NCBI GenBank assembly: GCA_964390805.1
Contig: CAYMKL010000017.1
Location: 1 to 64,000 of the forward strand
Direction of reading: 5' to 3'
From: CAYMKL01 sp964390805
Lineage (GTDB): Bacteria > Chloroflexota > Anaerolineae > VGOG01
Length of the DNA stretch: 64,000 nucleotides
In this document: one piece after another, positions 39,679 through 48,546 of the stretch
Position numbering within the stretch: the first letter of the stretch is position 1
Layout of the letters: each line of letters begins with the position of its first letter
Notes under the pieces: model-generated
Told to the model about the DNA's origin: nothing
Databases searched by the model: none
What the model saw: only the letters and a program-made list of their open reading frames with translations
Program-made: the position numbers and the translations under genes

Positions 39679-40223
39679 ATCATCAGACGAGAGACCTCGG
39701 AAGCCTCCGACCCGTGAAGATAGTCTCGCAAAATCGCCGAACGCTGGCCATGCAGGTGACGCCCGTCGGCATTCAGGTGCTCATCCCGGCCGACCTGGAC
39801 GCCGATAGCCCTCGCGTGCAAGCCTTCATCAAGGCTGGCCTGCAGAAGCTTCAGACTTCCGAAGACTTCGGCGAGCTCAGTCGAGCCATCTGTGAGACTT
39901 CGAAAGTCTCGGCGGAAGACCTGAAGGCATTGGTGTCAGCATGGTCGGAGCGTATCGGCGTACAGATCAAGCGAGTGCAAGTCCGGGCTATGCGGAACAA
40001 GTGGGCATCTTGCTCCACTAACGGCACGCTGACCCTGAGCGCGGACTTGGTACAGCTTCCCTCAGACTTGGTGGATTACGTCATCTGCCATGAGTTGGTC
40101 CACCTGAGAATCCCAGCTCACGGCAAGGGATTCCATGCACTGATGAGTTGCTATATCCCCGACTGGGAGGGCCGCGAGCGTCGCCTGGCGCGACGGACAG
40201 TAACGCTTCTGCCTTCCACCTAA
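39675..40223 (+). CDS. YgjP-like (DUF45) metallopeptidase
   Basis: 182 residues. The zinc site is ICHELVHLRIPAHGKGFHALM: His-Glu-x-x-His at about 139-143 plus a third His in GKGFHAL. The upstream VQVRAMRNKWASCSTNGTLTL strand is typical of this M48-related family, often encoded next to type I restriction genes. It overlaps the hsdR relic by 4 bases (ATGA). Unlike hsdR it appears intact. Confidence 0.85.
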   Translation: MNHQTRDLGSLRPVKIVSQNRRTLAMQVTPVGIQVLIPADLDADSPRVQAFIKAGLQKLQTSEDFGELSRAICETSKVSAEDLKALVSAWSERIGVQIKRVQVRAMRNKWASCSTNGTLTLSADLVQLPSDLVDYVICHELVHLRIPAHGKGFHALMSCYIPDWEGRERRLARRTVTLLPST

Positions 40224-40324
40224 TGCCGAACACTGCCGCAGCGCGCGTTCACGCGCGGAGCGTGTCGGGGGAAGTTGCCAGCAGAACTCGATTAGCTCAG
40301 CATTGATTGGAGGAGGATAGTGGT

Positions 40325-41458
40325 ATGAGCGAGTATCAGTATTACGAGTTCCGAGCCATTGACCGGCCCTTGACCGAAGAGGAACAGCAGGCTGTTGCCC
40401 GGCTTTCCAGCCGCGTGGACCCGCATCCCAGGCGGGCCGCGTTCGTCTACCACTGGAGCGACTTCCCTGGGGACCCGGCCACGATCCTCACGCAGTACTA
40501 CGATGCCATGCTGTACATGGCCAACTGGGGCAGCCGTCAACTCATGTTCCGCTTTCCCAAATCGCTCCTCGATCTCGAAGGGGTGCGAGCCTATTGCCAA
40601 CCACCCATCGTTGAGGACTTCATCTCCTGCTCGACCGTGGGTGAGTACGTCACCCTGGACATCCAGTTCCACGACGAGGAGGGCGGCGACTGGATAGAAG
40701 GCGAGGGCTGGCTTTCGGCCATGATCGGGCTGCGAGACGACATCTTGCGGGGCGACTACCGGTCGCTATACCTGGCCTGGCTCAAGACGCTGGAGATGGA
40801 AGACCTGCTTGACTCGGTCACCGAGCCACCTGTGCCAGCGGGGTTGAAGGCATGCTTCGCATGCACGCTGTCGCCCGCGCTCCGCACCCTTATTGACTTC
40901 TTCGAGATAGACGAGCTCCTGATCCAGGTAGCGGCCGAGGCGAGCAGCGACCGAGGAACGGCACCCAAAGGCTGGCTGCGCGGCGCGATGGCCCTGCTCC
41001 CTGAGGGGGAGCGCGACGGCTTTCTCCTACGCCTGGCCCAGGGAGAAGCGCACCTTTCGGTCGAGCTGAATCGGCGATTGCGCCAGGTTGCGCCCCTGCC
41101 AGAGCCAGAGATGCGCCCCCAACGCACGGTGGGGCAGCTTCTGGGGGAAGCCGAAGAGCGACGAGAGCGAGAACGGAGACGACGAGCCGAGGAGGCCGAG
41201 GCCAGGCGCGTGCGTGAACTGGAAGCGCTGGCCCAGCGCGAAGCCCAAACGTGGGAGGAAGTGGATACGCTGATCCAGCAAAGCCAGGCCAAGGCTTATG
41301 GTGAAGCAGTTCAGCTTTTGCTCAAGTTGCGCGAGCTGGCAAGGTATCAGGGGCAGGAGGAGACCTTTCAGCAGCGATTGAATCACATCTACGAGCAGTA
41401 TCGCAGGCGATCCGGCCTGCGCCGCCGCCTGCATGATGCAGGCCTGGACGAAACCTAG
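40325..41458 (+). CDS. Unknown 377-residue protein with C-terminal coiled coil
   Basis: I recognise no named family. MSEYQYYEFRAIDRPLTEEE opens the protein; the first 170 residues look globular, and about 275-330 is an Arg/Glu-rich coiled coil (EAEERRERERRRRAEEAEAR). Residues KACFACTLSP (about 175) are encoded by the inverted copy of the 18-base palindrome (40849-40866), an apparent in-frame insertion. GGAGGA lies before the ATG at 40325. It is followed 91 bases on by another unknown gene on the same strand; such pairs probably work together, but I cannot assign a role. Confidence 0.75.
   Translation: MSEYQYYEFRAIDRPLTEEEQQAVARLSSRVDPHPRRAAFVYHWSDFPGDPATILTQYYDAMLYMANWGSRQLMFRFPKSLLDLEGVRAYCQPPIVEDFISCSTVGEYVTLDIQFHDEEGGDWIEGEGWLSAMIGLRDDILRGDYRSLYLAWLKTLEMEDLLDSVTEPPVPAGLKACFACTLSPALRTLIDFFEIDELLIQVAAEASSDRGTAPKGWLRGAMALLPEGERDGFLLRLAQGEAHLSVELNRRLRQVAPLPEPEMRPQRTVGQLLGEAEERRERERRRRAEEAEARRVRELEALAQREAQTWEEVDTLIQQSQAKAYGEAVQLLLKLRELARYQGQEETFQQRLNHIYEQYRRRSGLRRRLHDAGLDET
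40849..40866. repeat. 18-bp palindromic repeat, copy 2 (inverted, inside a gene)
   Basis: Exact reverse complement of 4965-4982 and 43072-43089, in frame in the unknown 377-residue gene. Confidence 0.75.
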
Positions 41459-41549
41459 CCGAGATTTGCGCCCAGTAGCACGAAGCCGAACGCCAGGCCG
41501 AGCATCTGTTTCAAACGCTGCCGCACCGCACCTTGCGAGGAGGAGAACC

Positions 41550-42707
41550 ATGACAGCCAGACGCCGCCGAGAAATTCGATACGGGAACGATCTTTACCGT
41601 GAAATCCTACCTCCCAATGTCAAAAAACCGCTCAAGGTCACCTACTGGGACTTGTGGATAGCCGATGTTCTGACCCGCGAGTTTGAAGGCGACTGGGACA
41701 AAATGTGTGACCACCTTCGTGCCGAAAAGGCTGGGTACTCTTTTCGACGATACAAGGCCGAAGAGCTTTTGAATCATCTGCGCCTGTTGCGCCAAACCCT
41801 CGACCGGGCAGGATTGACCGTTGAGGACATTCTGGCAGAGGCCGATCCAGCCTTCCTGAAAAAGCAGCACCGCAAAGCCAAACGCAAAGTCCTCGAAATG
41901 GGATACCAGGACCATGAAAGAAGCCCCTGGATGATTCACACACCTCGGAGAAAACGCAAAGCACAGGCCATGCGCGGACACTGGAAGCATTTCCCCGTTT
42001 CTCCCCAAGAATATGCCGACATGCTGGAGAGGCGGTATAAAACGTCCGGCTGGTACAAGGCGGGCCAGTCGTTCGCCCTGGAAAGCAAATTGTCCGCATC
42101 TCTCAGAAAGCGAGCGGAGCACGCCTCACTGGCAGAGCTTTTCGCCCTCTACCGGGCCTTCTTGGCCGTCGTTGCGGAAAACATGGACATGGTGGACGAT
42201 TCGTACGGCGCGGTCGGCGACCTGTACCAGACAGTATTTGAAGAGTACTTGCAGTTCGATCGAGCCGCGCTCGACATGCCGCTGGAGATCTTGCTCCAGG
42301 ACCTGATCGAGCTGATAATCTGGGAAGACTATGGCGGCACCAATGCTGGAAAACCCATCTTCTTCGCCGGCCTCGCCTCGCACGAAGTTCCACTCGTCGA
42401 ATCCATTCTGCAAGAGCAATGGAACGAGTTGCGCGAGCTGGAACTGGACTACCAGGCGGAAGAAGCTTTGACCATGCTGGGGATGTTCTACCAAAAGCAG
42501 CAGATGTTTGACAGATTTATCCCTATGGCCAAAGCGATGGGTACCCGTAAGTGGGAGCGCATCACCACCATGTCGGAGCTGGCCGAAAAACAGGGACGGT
42601 ATGACCTGGCAGTAGCCGTCTACGAAGCGTGTTTGGGGCCTGGCTTTCACGAAAAGTTCTTGCGCGAAAAGTACCAGGAACTCAAGCGCAGGCTCAAGTC
42701 AGTCTGA
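41550..42707 (+). CDS. Unknown 385-residue helical protein
   Basis: No family recognised. GAGGAGGAGAACC before the ATG at 41550 sets the start; the longer upstream frame overlaps spacer DNA. The protein is basic at the N terminus (TARRRREIRYGNDLYREILP), then mostly helical with a TPR-like C-terminal third (AEEALTMLGMFYQKQQMFDRF, then ELAEKQGRYDLAVAVYEACL in pieces). That suggests a protein-binding scaffold. Co-oriented with the 377-residue gene. Confidence 0.72.
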   Translation: MTARRRREIRYGNDLYREILPPNVKKPLKVTYWDLWIADVLTREFEGDWDKMCDHLRAEKAGYSFRRYKAEELLNHLRLLRQTLDRAGLTVEDILAEADPAFLKKQHRKAKRKVLEMGYQDHERSPWMIHTPRRKRKAQAMRGHWKHFPVSPQEYADMLERRYKTSGWYKAGQSFALESKLSASLRKRAEHASLAELFALYRAFLAVVAENMDMVDDSYGAVGDLYQTVFEEYLQFDRAALDMPLEILLQDLIELIIWEDYGGTNAGKPIFFAGLASHEVPLVESILQEQWNELRELELDYQAEEALTMLGMFYQKQQMFDRFIPMAKAMGTRKWERITTMSELAEKQGRYDLAVAVYEACLGPGFHEKFLREKYQELKRRLKSV

Positions 42708-42765
42708 GTAGACCCTCTGAAAGCCCTCAGTGCAAGCCATAGTGATGATTCCAAGAGAGGCAGCC

Positions 42766-43026
42766 ATGAGAGAAGCGATTCCCGCGTTTCGCGTGATTCA
42801 GCGCAAAACAAACATCGCTCTGATCACGATCAACTCCTTGGGCGGGCTGGTGACGTTCCTGTACTTCAACGTGATTGCCCCTCTGCCTGAGGGCCAGGCG
42901 TCCCTTCGAACGGTCGCCTGGTACGAGATTGTGGGCCCGCTCTTGCTCATTGGATACCGCTGGGTATCGGATTCACTTGGGACAAAAGGCGCAGCGCACG
43001 AATTGCCGCCTGGCATGAGCGCTTGA
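42766..43026 (+). CDS. Small two-helix membrane protein or fragment
   Basis: 86 residues with hydrophobic segments at about 15-37 (ALITINSLGGLVTFLYFNVI) and 53-68 (VAWYEIVGPLLLIGY). The start at 42766 follows GAGAGGCAGCC. The layout resembles the first helices of larger membrane sensors such as adenylate-cyclase N-terminal domains, so it could be a truncated piece of one. Function unknown. Confidence 0.5.
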   Translation: MREAIPAFRVIQRKTNIALITINSLGGLVTFLYFNVIAPLPEGQASLRTVAWYEIVGPLLLIGYRWVSDSLGTKGAAHELPPGMSA

Positions 43027-43071
43027 GGCGTGGGACCACTGCCGCCGAGGTGCCGGTCAAAGTGCGACGAT

Positions 43072-43089
43072 GTGCATGCGAAGCATGCC
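43072..43089. repeat. 18-bp palindromic repeat, copy 3 (intergenic)
   Basis: Identical to 4965-4982; it lies just upstream of the stem-loop repeat at 43131. Confidence 0.75.
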
Positions 43090-43130
43090 GTGCTCAACGT
43101 GCCACTGCGTACCGCCGCGTGGAATGTCGG

Positions 43131-43163
43131 AGACCCTAAGGGTTTTGGAAACCCTTAGGGTCT
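43131..43163. repeat. 33-bp perfect stem-loop repeat, member 2
   Basis: AGACCCTAAGGGTTT-TGG-AAACCCTTAGGGTCT. Compared with 20031-20063 the central stem bases differ, but each change is compensated on the other arm. Confidence 0.8.
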
Positions 43164-43180
43164 GTCGTAAGGCGAAAACG

Positions 43181-43522
43181 GTGACGACCCATCCGTTAGT
43201 CACGCAATTGCGTTTTGCCCGCAGCGAATTGGCGCGCTGTCTGGAGGGCGTTTCCGACGAGGATGCCCGCCGCCGTGTTGAGCCCATGAATTGCATCAGT
43301 TGGATTGTGGGCCATCTGGCAAGCCAGGAAAACATATACTGGATGCTGCGGGCTCAAGGTCAAAACCTGGCGCCCGACCTGCACAAGCTGGTAGGTTGGG
43401 GCCAACCTGCCAGCACGCCGCCATTAGACGAGATGTGGGCCGCGCAGGGGCAGCTTGCTCAGGTAGGCGCTGTGGGCCCTCATCGCCCCAAATCTCCTGG
43501 TGATCCAGGCGATGGAGCCTGA
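43181..43522 (+). pseudogene. DinB-like protein, C-terminally broken
   Basis: Starts at GTG 43181. TTHPLVTQLRFARSELARCL, NCISWIVGHLASQENIYWML and ASTPPLDEMWAAQ fit the first half of a DinB-type four-helix, metal-binding protein (His in VGHL). The frame then runs into GAVGPHRPKSPGDPGDGA, which is not DinB-like, and the second half is missing. Probably decayed. Confidence 0.6.
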
Positions 43523-43560
43523 GGGCGAAGGCTTTCAGCAGAAGGAGGATCAGGATAACA

Positions 43561-43836
43561 TTATATCTTCTCAAAGAACATCAACACGCCCATCAACACA
43601 AACAAGCCCGCCGCGCCCTTGCGCAAGATGTCGGGCGAAACGAAACGGGAGATGAACTGTCCGGCTACGGTACCAAGCAGGGTTACAGCCACCAATGCGA
43701 ATGAAGCACCCAGAAAGACCGTCCGCGGACAGTCGGAGTTGGCCGAGGTGCAGATCACGGCCAATTGGGTCTTATCCCCCAATTCCGCTACGAACAACAG
43801 GACAAAGGTGCTCCACAGTAGCTTCCAGTCTATCAT
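43561..43836 (-). CDS. GDT1/UPF0016 family cation transporter (single-repeat form)
   Basis: About 91 residues with three hydrophobic segments and the family motif ELGDKTQLA (about 17-25). UPF0016 proteins transport Mn2+ or Ca2+; full-length members have two such repeats, so this half-size form would have to pair with itself or another half. The start at 43836 has AAAGGA upstream. It is the last gene of the 47733-43561 minus-strand group. Confidence 0.82.
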   Translation of the reverse strand: MIDWKLLWSTFVLLFVAELGDKTQLAVICTSANSDCPRTVFLGASFALVAVTLLGTVAGQFISRFVSPDILRKGAAGLFVLMGVLMFFEKI

Positions 43837-43867
43837 TATGTCGAATCCTTTCATCATTTCCCAATTT

Positions 43868-44767
43868 CTAGTTTCTATTTCCCTGCTCCGGCCAGAAGGG
43901 GTGAAACATCATCCACTGCTCTGGGCGGGCGCGCACGTGCTGTTCCAGAATGTCCACCACCCGGCGGACGTTGGCCATCAGGTCCCGCCTCCGCTCGCCG
44001 GTGCGGATCATTTCGAGAGGCCCTGTGATCCTGAGGCCGTATCCGTTGCCGGGCTCATAGTAACAACTGCCCATGATGACCGACGCGCCAGTCATCAGCG
44101 CCAGCCGCACCGGCCCGACGGGCAGGTAGGCCGGTCGGCCAAAGAACTCGACCAGTTCTCGATCCTCTGGGATGGGACGATCCACGCCGGTCAACACGAT
44201 GCCGCCGCTCTTCAGCCGTCGGATGGCCGCCCGCAGCGATTCGGGCGTGATCGGCGTGACCTCAAACCCGGACTTGGCCCGCAGGTAGTTCAAAAGATGA
44301 AACCCCGCCCGCGGATTCGCCAGGGAGAGCACTTGGATGGGTAGGCCCTGTGCGCCTACAGACAAGCCTAGAAGGTCAAAATTGCTCATGTGGGGGGCGA
44401 GCACCAGCACGCCCTGACCCCGCGCCGTCTCGGCCCGGATGAAAGCCAGGATCTCTTCCGGAATCCGCACCGCTTCAGCTAACACCTCTTCTGGCCGGCC
44501 GATGGCGTGAAAAAAGTCATAGTAGGTCTGACCGGCGTGGAAGAAGACCTGATATGTCATTCGGTGCAGCGCCAGGTCGTCGGCCTCCGGGCCGAGGACC
44601 TGGCGCAAGTTGGCGTGCACTGTCCAGTAGACCTGCGGCTTTCGGCGAGCGATGATGCCAGCGGCGACCCGCGCCAACCCGTAGCCCACCCGACGCGGCA
44701 TGCGCTGGCCGAGAACGATGCCCAATCGCGTCATCGGCTTACTGCTGATAAAATCTTGAAGACGCAT
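43868..44767 (-). CDS. HtrB/LpxL-type lipid acyltransferase
   Basis: 299 residues. The H-x4-D/E catalytic motif is visible as APHMSNFDLLGL (about 124), followed by RRLKSGGIVLTGVDRPI. This superfamily acylates lipid A in Gram-negatives and phosphatidylinositol mannosides (PatA) in actinobacteria. Chloroflexota lack LPS, and the next upstream gene is a CDP-alcohol phosphatidyltransferase, so a PatA-like role in a glycophospholipid pathway is the better guess. ATG 44767 preferred over the TTG one codon before. Confidence 0.84.
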   Translation of the reverse strand: MRLQDFISSKPMTRLGIVLGQRMPRRVGYGLARVAAGIIARRKPQVYWTVHANLRQVLGPEADDLALHRMTYQVFFHAGQTYYDFFHAIGRPEEVLAEAVRIPEEILAFIRAETARGQGVLVLAPHMSNFDLLGLSVGAQGLPIQVLSLANPRAGFHLLNYLRAKSGFEVTPITPESLRAAIRRLKSGGIVLTGVDRPIPEDRELVEFFGRPAYLPVGPVRLALMTGASVIMGSCYYEPGNGYGLRITGPLEMIRTGERRRDLMANVRRVVDILEQHVRARPEQWMMFHPFWPEQGNRN

Positions 44768-44797
44768 CAAAGCTTCATCCTCTGTTCGCTGAAGGCC

Positions 44798-44836
44798 TCC
44801 TGACCAAGGCGCACAGGGCTGCGGTCAGGAGACCCT
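44798..44836 (-). other. Inverted repeat between the two lipid genes
   Basis: CTCCTGACC (44799-44807) pairs with GGTCAGGAG (44823-44831). There is no T-run; it may dampen read-through from the phosphatidyltransferase to the acyltransferase. Confidence 0.4.
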
Positions 44837-44867
44837 GCCCAACCCCAGACCTTGCCCAACCTCGAAC

Positions 44868-45500
44868 TCAATCGTGGGAGACAGATGGCGCGGCCACCTG
44901 GAACTCGGCCGACCGGAACAACCCCCGGGCCTCAATGAGCACCGGCAGCCCTCGCACGATGCAGATCGCCACTGCCACCCAACTGGCCACTGAAGCAACG
45001 AGCCACACGTTGTACCAGGCTGCATGTCCCCCCGTCTGCAACCCCAGGGCCAGGGCCAGCAGCGTGAAGGCAACTGCTTTGGCCACGCCGTAGCTAGTGC
45101 GCATAGCAGGCGAATTCACCAGCCACCGCCCCCATGAAGAGCGCATCATGCTGTGCGCCGACTGTCCATGTTGCAGTGCCACGTTGCGTATGGAATCAAC
45201 CAGCGCCCCCCGAATGACGACCGTCAGAGGAATGGCCACCAAGATCAGTCTGAGTTGAGCGTAGGCCACCCACAGGACGATCTCCACAGCCCGATCGGCA
45301 GCGATGTCCAGCGCGCCACCGATGAGGGTCTGCTCGTCACGCCGCCGGGCGACGATGCCATCCAACGAGTCCATCAAAATCAGCCCCACAATGAGAGGCG
45401 CGCCCATCAATTGGCCCACGGCTCCGCCGAAGTAGAGCAACGACACTATCATTACCAACAGTGGGAACCTCAGTACCGTGATCAAGTTCGCTACATTCAT
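44868..45500 (-). CDS. CDP-alcohol phosphatidyltransferase family membrane protein
   Basis: 210 residues, about five or six membrane segments. The CDP-OH signature D-G-x2-A-R-x8-G-x3-D-x3-D is complete: LDGIVARRRDEQTLIGGALD then IAAD (about 46-72). It makes a phosphodiester-linked phospholipid head group such as PGP or PI-phosphate. It starts 4 bases after the stop of the molybdoenzyme gene and uses GAGGTGATT as ribosome site. Neighbouring acyltransferase suggests a PI-phosphate synthase/PatA-like pair. Confidence 0.88.
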   Translation of the reverse strand: MNVANLITVLRFPLLVMIVSLLYFGGAVGQLMGAPLIVGLILMDSLDGIVARRRDEQTLIGGALDIAADRAVEIVLWVAYAQLRLILVAIPLTVVIRGALVDSIRNVALQHGQSAHSMMRSSWGRWLVNSPAMRTSYGVAKAVAFTLLALALGLQTGGHAAWYNVWLVASVASWVAVAICIVRGLPVLIEARGLFRSAEFQVAAPSVSHD

Positions 45501-45504
45501 TCAA

Positions 45505-47733
45505 TCACCTCGCAAAACGCAGTTTTTTCATCCCCATCAGCACTTTCTCTGCTGTGGCCGGCAGCTCTTCGATCCACACCCCTGTCGCGTCGTGGATGGC
45601 GGAGATGATGGCCGGGGCGGTGGGCAGGGTGGTCATTTCCCCCACTCCTGTGGCTCCGTACGGCCCCGTCGGATCGGGCGCCTCGACGATGATGGGCACG
45701 AGTTGGCGGGGCGTGTCCAAGACCGTGGGAATGAAGTACTCGCTGAACTTGCGGGTCTTAACCACTCCCTGCTGCTGGACGTACTCCTCCATGAGGGCAT
45801 ACCCCTGCCCCATGTGCACCCCGCCGCCAATCTGCCCCTTGACCATCTGCGGATTGACGGCCCGGCCCACGTCGTGCGCCGAGTAGAGCTTCAGCACCCC
45901 CACCTCCCCCGTTTCGGCGTCCACTTCTACCAGGGCAATCTGGGTGGCGTATCCGTAGCTGATGTGGGGGTCGCACATGCCGGTCTCAGGGTCGAATGGC
46001 GTGGTCGGCCTGGCGTGGCGACCGTGGAAGGTGTAGCGAGCCTCGACATGGGTCTGGCCCTCCTCGGCTCGCAGAGCCGCGTGCCACTTCTCTTTGGCCA
46101 ACTGACAAGCCACCATCACCGCGTTGCCGGACATGTAGACGTGACGGGAGGCGGAGGAGCTGCCGGCGTCGGGCGTCTCGGCCGTGTCCACCAGAGCGAT
46201 GTCCACCCTCTCCATATCAATCCCCAGCACCTCGGCGGCGATCTGGGCCAAGGCGGTGTGCACCCCTTGCCCCACTTCCGAAGCGGCGATTTTCACTACT
46301 GCCGTCTCCACCTGCCCAGACTCGTCCAGGGAAAGCTCGACCTGTGCGGTGGACTTGTCGTCGAAGCCCATGCTATACCCCACGTTCTTGTAGGCGCAGG
46401 CCACGCCCAGGCCGTACAGCTTGCCGTCCGCAAACTTGGGCTTTTCCGGTCGCACCCAGTGTCCGTCCTCTTTCTTACGCCAGCCGGCGGCCAGCGCCGC
46501 CTGTCGCAGCGTGTCTTTGACACCCACCCCCGGCGGCATGGGGTTGCCCGTGACGGCTATTGAACCGTCCTCGAAGAGATTCTTCAGTCGGAATTCCACC
46601 GGATCCATGCCCAGGGCCTCGGCCAGCTTGTCCATCTGCGGCTCGTAGGACACGGGAACCTGGGTGGCCCCGAAGCCGCGCATGGCCATACTCACGGCGT
46701 TGTTGGTGTAGACAGTGTAGCCATCTATCCTGGCGTGGGGCACCACATAGGGGCCTGCAGCAAAGGTAGTAGCGTTGGCCATCACCACGGTGCTCGTGCT
46801 GGCGTAGGCCCCGGCGTCGGCGATGAGCTCGATCTCCATGGCCGTCAGCTTCCCATCCCGCGTGGCTCCGGTCTTGTGGCGCATGTAGAACGGATGGCGC
46901 TTGCCGGTCCGGCACACCGACTCCTCGCGGCTGAAGACCATCTTCACCGGGCGGCGGAGGCAGTGGGCACACAGGGCCAGGAGATGTTGGACGTACATAT
47001 CCTCTCGCCCGCCAAAGGCCCCACCTACTGCTGGCACGATCTCGCGCACGCGGCCCTCGGGCAAGTCCAGCAGATGGGCGATCTGATGCAGGTCATCCTG
47101 GGCCCACTGTGTGGCGGCCACGACGGTTACCCGTCCCTCTTCGTCAATGTAGCCCAGGCCAGCTTCGGGCTGCAGGTAGACGTGCTCCACGCAGGGGGTG
47201 ATATAATAGCCTTCCACGATGACGTCGGCCTCGGCAAAGCCGGCTTCCACGTCCCCTTTGCGAATCTTGAAGCGCTCCAGTACATTGGTGTCTCTCTCCT
47301 CATGAACCAGGGGCGCATCGGGCTCCATCGCCTCTCGCGCATTGTCCACTACAGGCAGCGGCTCATAGTCCACTTCGACCAGCTTACGGGCCGCCTCGGC
47401 GATGCCCTCGCTCTCGGCCACCACGATGGCGATGCGGTCGCCCACCCAGCGCACCTTGTCCCCCTCCGCCACCAGCACCGGCTGGTCCTTGATGTTGATG
47501 CCGTACTCGTTGACAGGGACATCTTTGTAAGTGAGGACAGCGACCACGCCTGGGTAGGCCACGGCCTTGCTGGTGTCAATGCGCAGCACCCTGGCGTGGG
47601 GGTGCTCGCTCCACACCACTTTGGCGTGGAGCATCCCTTCCATGTAGAAGTCGCCAGGGTACTTGGCCTGGCCCGTGACCTTGGCCTGGGCGTCAATGCG
47701 CGGCAGACTCTGACCTATGATGCTCTCCCTCAT
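45505..47733 (-). CDS. Xanthine dehydrogenase-family molybdopterin-binding subunit (stand-alone)
   Basis: 742 residues. LPRIDAQAKVTGQAKYPGDF, the Mo-site regions GGAFGGREDMYVQH and AMRGFGATQ (XDH-type rather than CO-dehydrogenase AYxCSFR), ASEVGQGVHTAL and the C-terminal GATGVGEMTTLPTAPAI are present. It hydroxylates purines, aldehydes or aromatic acids. The small [2Fe-2S] and FAD subunits are not adjacent; it may share those at 59453-60809 or be incomplete. GGAGG before the ATG at 47733. Confidence 0.9.
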   Translation of the reverse strand: MRESIIGQSLPRIDAQAKVTGQAKYPGDFYMEGMLHAKVVWSEHPHARVLRIDTSKAVAYPGVVAVLTYKDVPVNEYGINIKDQPVLVAEGDKVRWVGDRIAIVVAESEGIAEAARKLVEVDYEPLPVVDNAREAMEPDAPLVHEERDTNVLERFKIRKGDVEAGFAEADVIVEGYYITPCVEHVYLQPEAGLGYIDEEGRVTVVAATQWAQDDLHQIAHLLDLPEGRVREIVPAVGGAFGGREDMYVQHLLALCAHCLRRPVKMVFSREESVCRTGKRHPFYMRHKTGATRDGKLTAMEIELIADAGAYASTSTVVMANATTFAAGPYVVPHARIDGYTVYTNNAVSMAMRGFGATQVPVSYEPQMDKLAEALGMDPVEFRLKNLFEDGSIAVTGNPMPPGVGVKDTLRQAALAAGWRKKEDGHWVRPEKPKFADGKLYGLGVACAYKNVGYSMGFDDKSTAQVELSLDESGQVETAVVKIAASEVGQGVHTALAQIAAEVLGIDMERVDIALVDTAETPDAGSSSASRHVYMSGNAVMVACQLAKEKWHAALRAEEGQTHVEARYTFHGRHARPTTPFDPETGMCDPHISYGYATQIALVEVDAETGEVGVLKLYSAHDVGRAVNPQMVKGQIGGGVHMGQGYALMEEYVQQQGVVKTRKFSEYFIPTVLDTPRQLVPIIVEAPDPTGPYGATGVGEMTTLPTAPAIISAIHDATGVWIEELPATAEKVLMGMKKLRFAR

Positions 47734-47779
47734 GCTTCTACCTCCGTAGTCTCGTTTCCTTTTTGAGCAAGTATGGATA

Positions 47780-47808
47780 ATTATAATGCAAAAGGAAGCA
47801 AAAGACAA
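47780..47808 (-). promoter_or_regulatory. Sigma70-type promoter of the stand-alone molybdoenzyme/lipid gene group
   Basis: Minus-strand TTGTCT (47803-47808), 17 bases, TATAAT (47780-47785); about 40 bases of leader. Confidence 0.72.
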
Positions 47809-47819
47809 TTCTGATCACA

Positions 47820-47853
47820 AGACCACGGAGGTCTGTGGAAATCTCCGAGGTCT
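47820..47853. repeat. Stem-loop repeat, member 3 (imperfect)
   Basis: AGACCACGGAGGT and its partner ATCTCCGAGGTCT keep the AGACC/GGTCT ends and GTGGAAA centre of the other two members. On the plus strand it is followed by TTGTATTTTT, so this copy may also terminate transcription. The remainder of 47854-47960 has no recognisable element beyond a weak TACAAT. Confidence 0.65.
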
Positions 47854-47977
47854 TTGTATTTTTCGCCCTCTCCACCGGCATAACTAGAAGACTGTCTGAT
47901 GCCCCAGGCCGAGTGAAAGAAGTTTTTCGAAGCCCGAAATCAGAGAACATTACAATCTAAAACTGAGGAGGTAAGTC

Positions 47978-48469
47978 TTGAAGAAAAGAATACTTGTACA
48001 TGCCCTGCTGGTGGTTGTGGCTCTGGCTTTGACAGCGACGAGCGTCTTCGCCGAGCTTGAGCCGGTTGGGACAGACACCAGGACCAATGGAGTGACCACT
48101 GTCACCTGGGACTCCCGCTTCATCGACTCAGACTACACCCTGGGCGAGACCATCACCATGACGGTGTCGTGGAACGTTGATGCAGGGGCTGCGGAGTACG
48201 TGGGATTCGATCTTGGAAGTGTCAGTTTCACCCCGAGGTCGAGGCAAGACCCAGCCAACGGTAGGATAGTAACACCAGCCGCTCAGACCGGCGACAACTC
48301 CGTCACCATCGAATTCCAGTTCACTGACCTGCACACATGCCCCATAGCGAACGTCGAAATGGGCAACATCCACTTCAAGCTGTACCTGGATATTGACATG
48401 GACGGTGACGGCGTAGTGGATACGGTGATGGGCTACGGGGTGAACGTCCTCGTGCAGGAACCACATTAG
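47978..48469 (+). CDS. Secreted unknown protein (163 aa)
   Basis: A clear Sec signal peptide (KKRILVHALLVVVALALTAT, cleavage after VFA about residue 25) precedes a beta-rich domain with TYPICAL surface-protein features: many Thr/Asp, LGETITMTVSWNV, two Cys-poor strands, and DIDMDGDGVVDTV, an EF-hand-like calcium loop. Start is TTG at 47978 with GAGGAGG 8 bases upstream. Probably an exported Ca-binding or adhesion-type protein; downstream lies an FG-GAP relic, so the locus may have encoded a larger surface protein. Confidence 0.72.
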   Translation: MKKRILVHALLVVVALALTATSVFAELEPVGTDTRTNGVTTVTWDSRFIDSDYTLGETITMTVSWNVDAGAAEYVGFDLGSVSFTPRSRQDPANGRIVTPAAQTGDNSVTIEFQFTDLHTCPIANVEMGNIHFKLYLDIDMDGDGVVDTVMGYGVNVLVQEPH

Positions 48470-48546
48470 CCTCAACGCGAAGAAGAACGGACGTGATCCT
48501 GATGGCCTAGGCCAACGGGGGCTGATTTGGACGGTCGCTTGACAAA

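Noticed and set aside
47854..47960. Possible riboswitch in the leader of the secreted protein gene
   Set aside because: No conserved riboswitch core (for example a c-di-GMP-I type) can be drawn, and no strong promoter precedes it.
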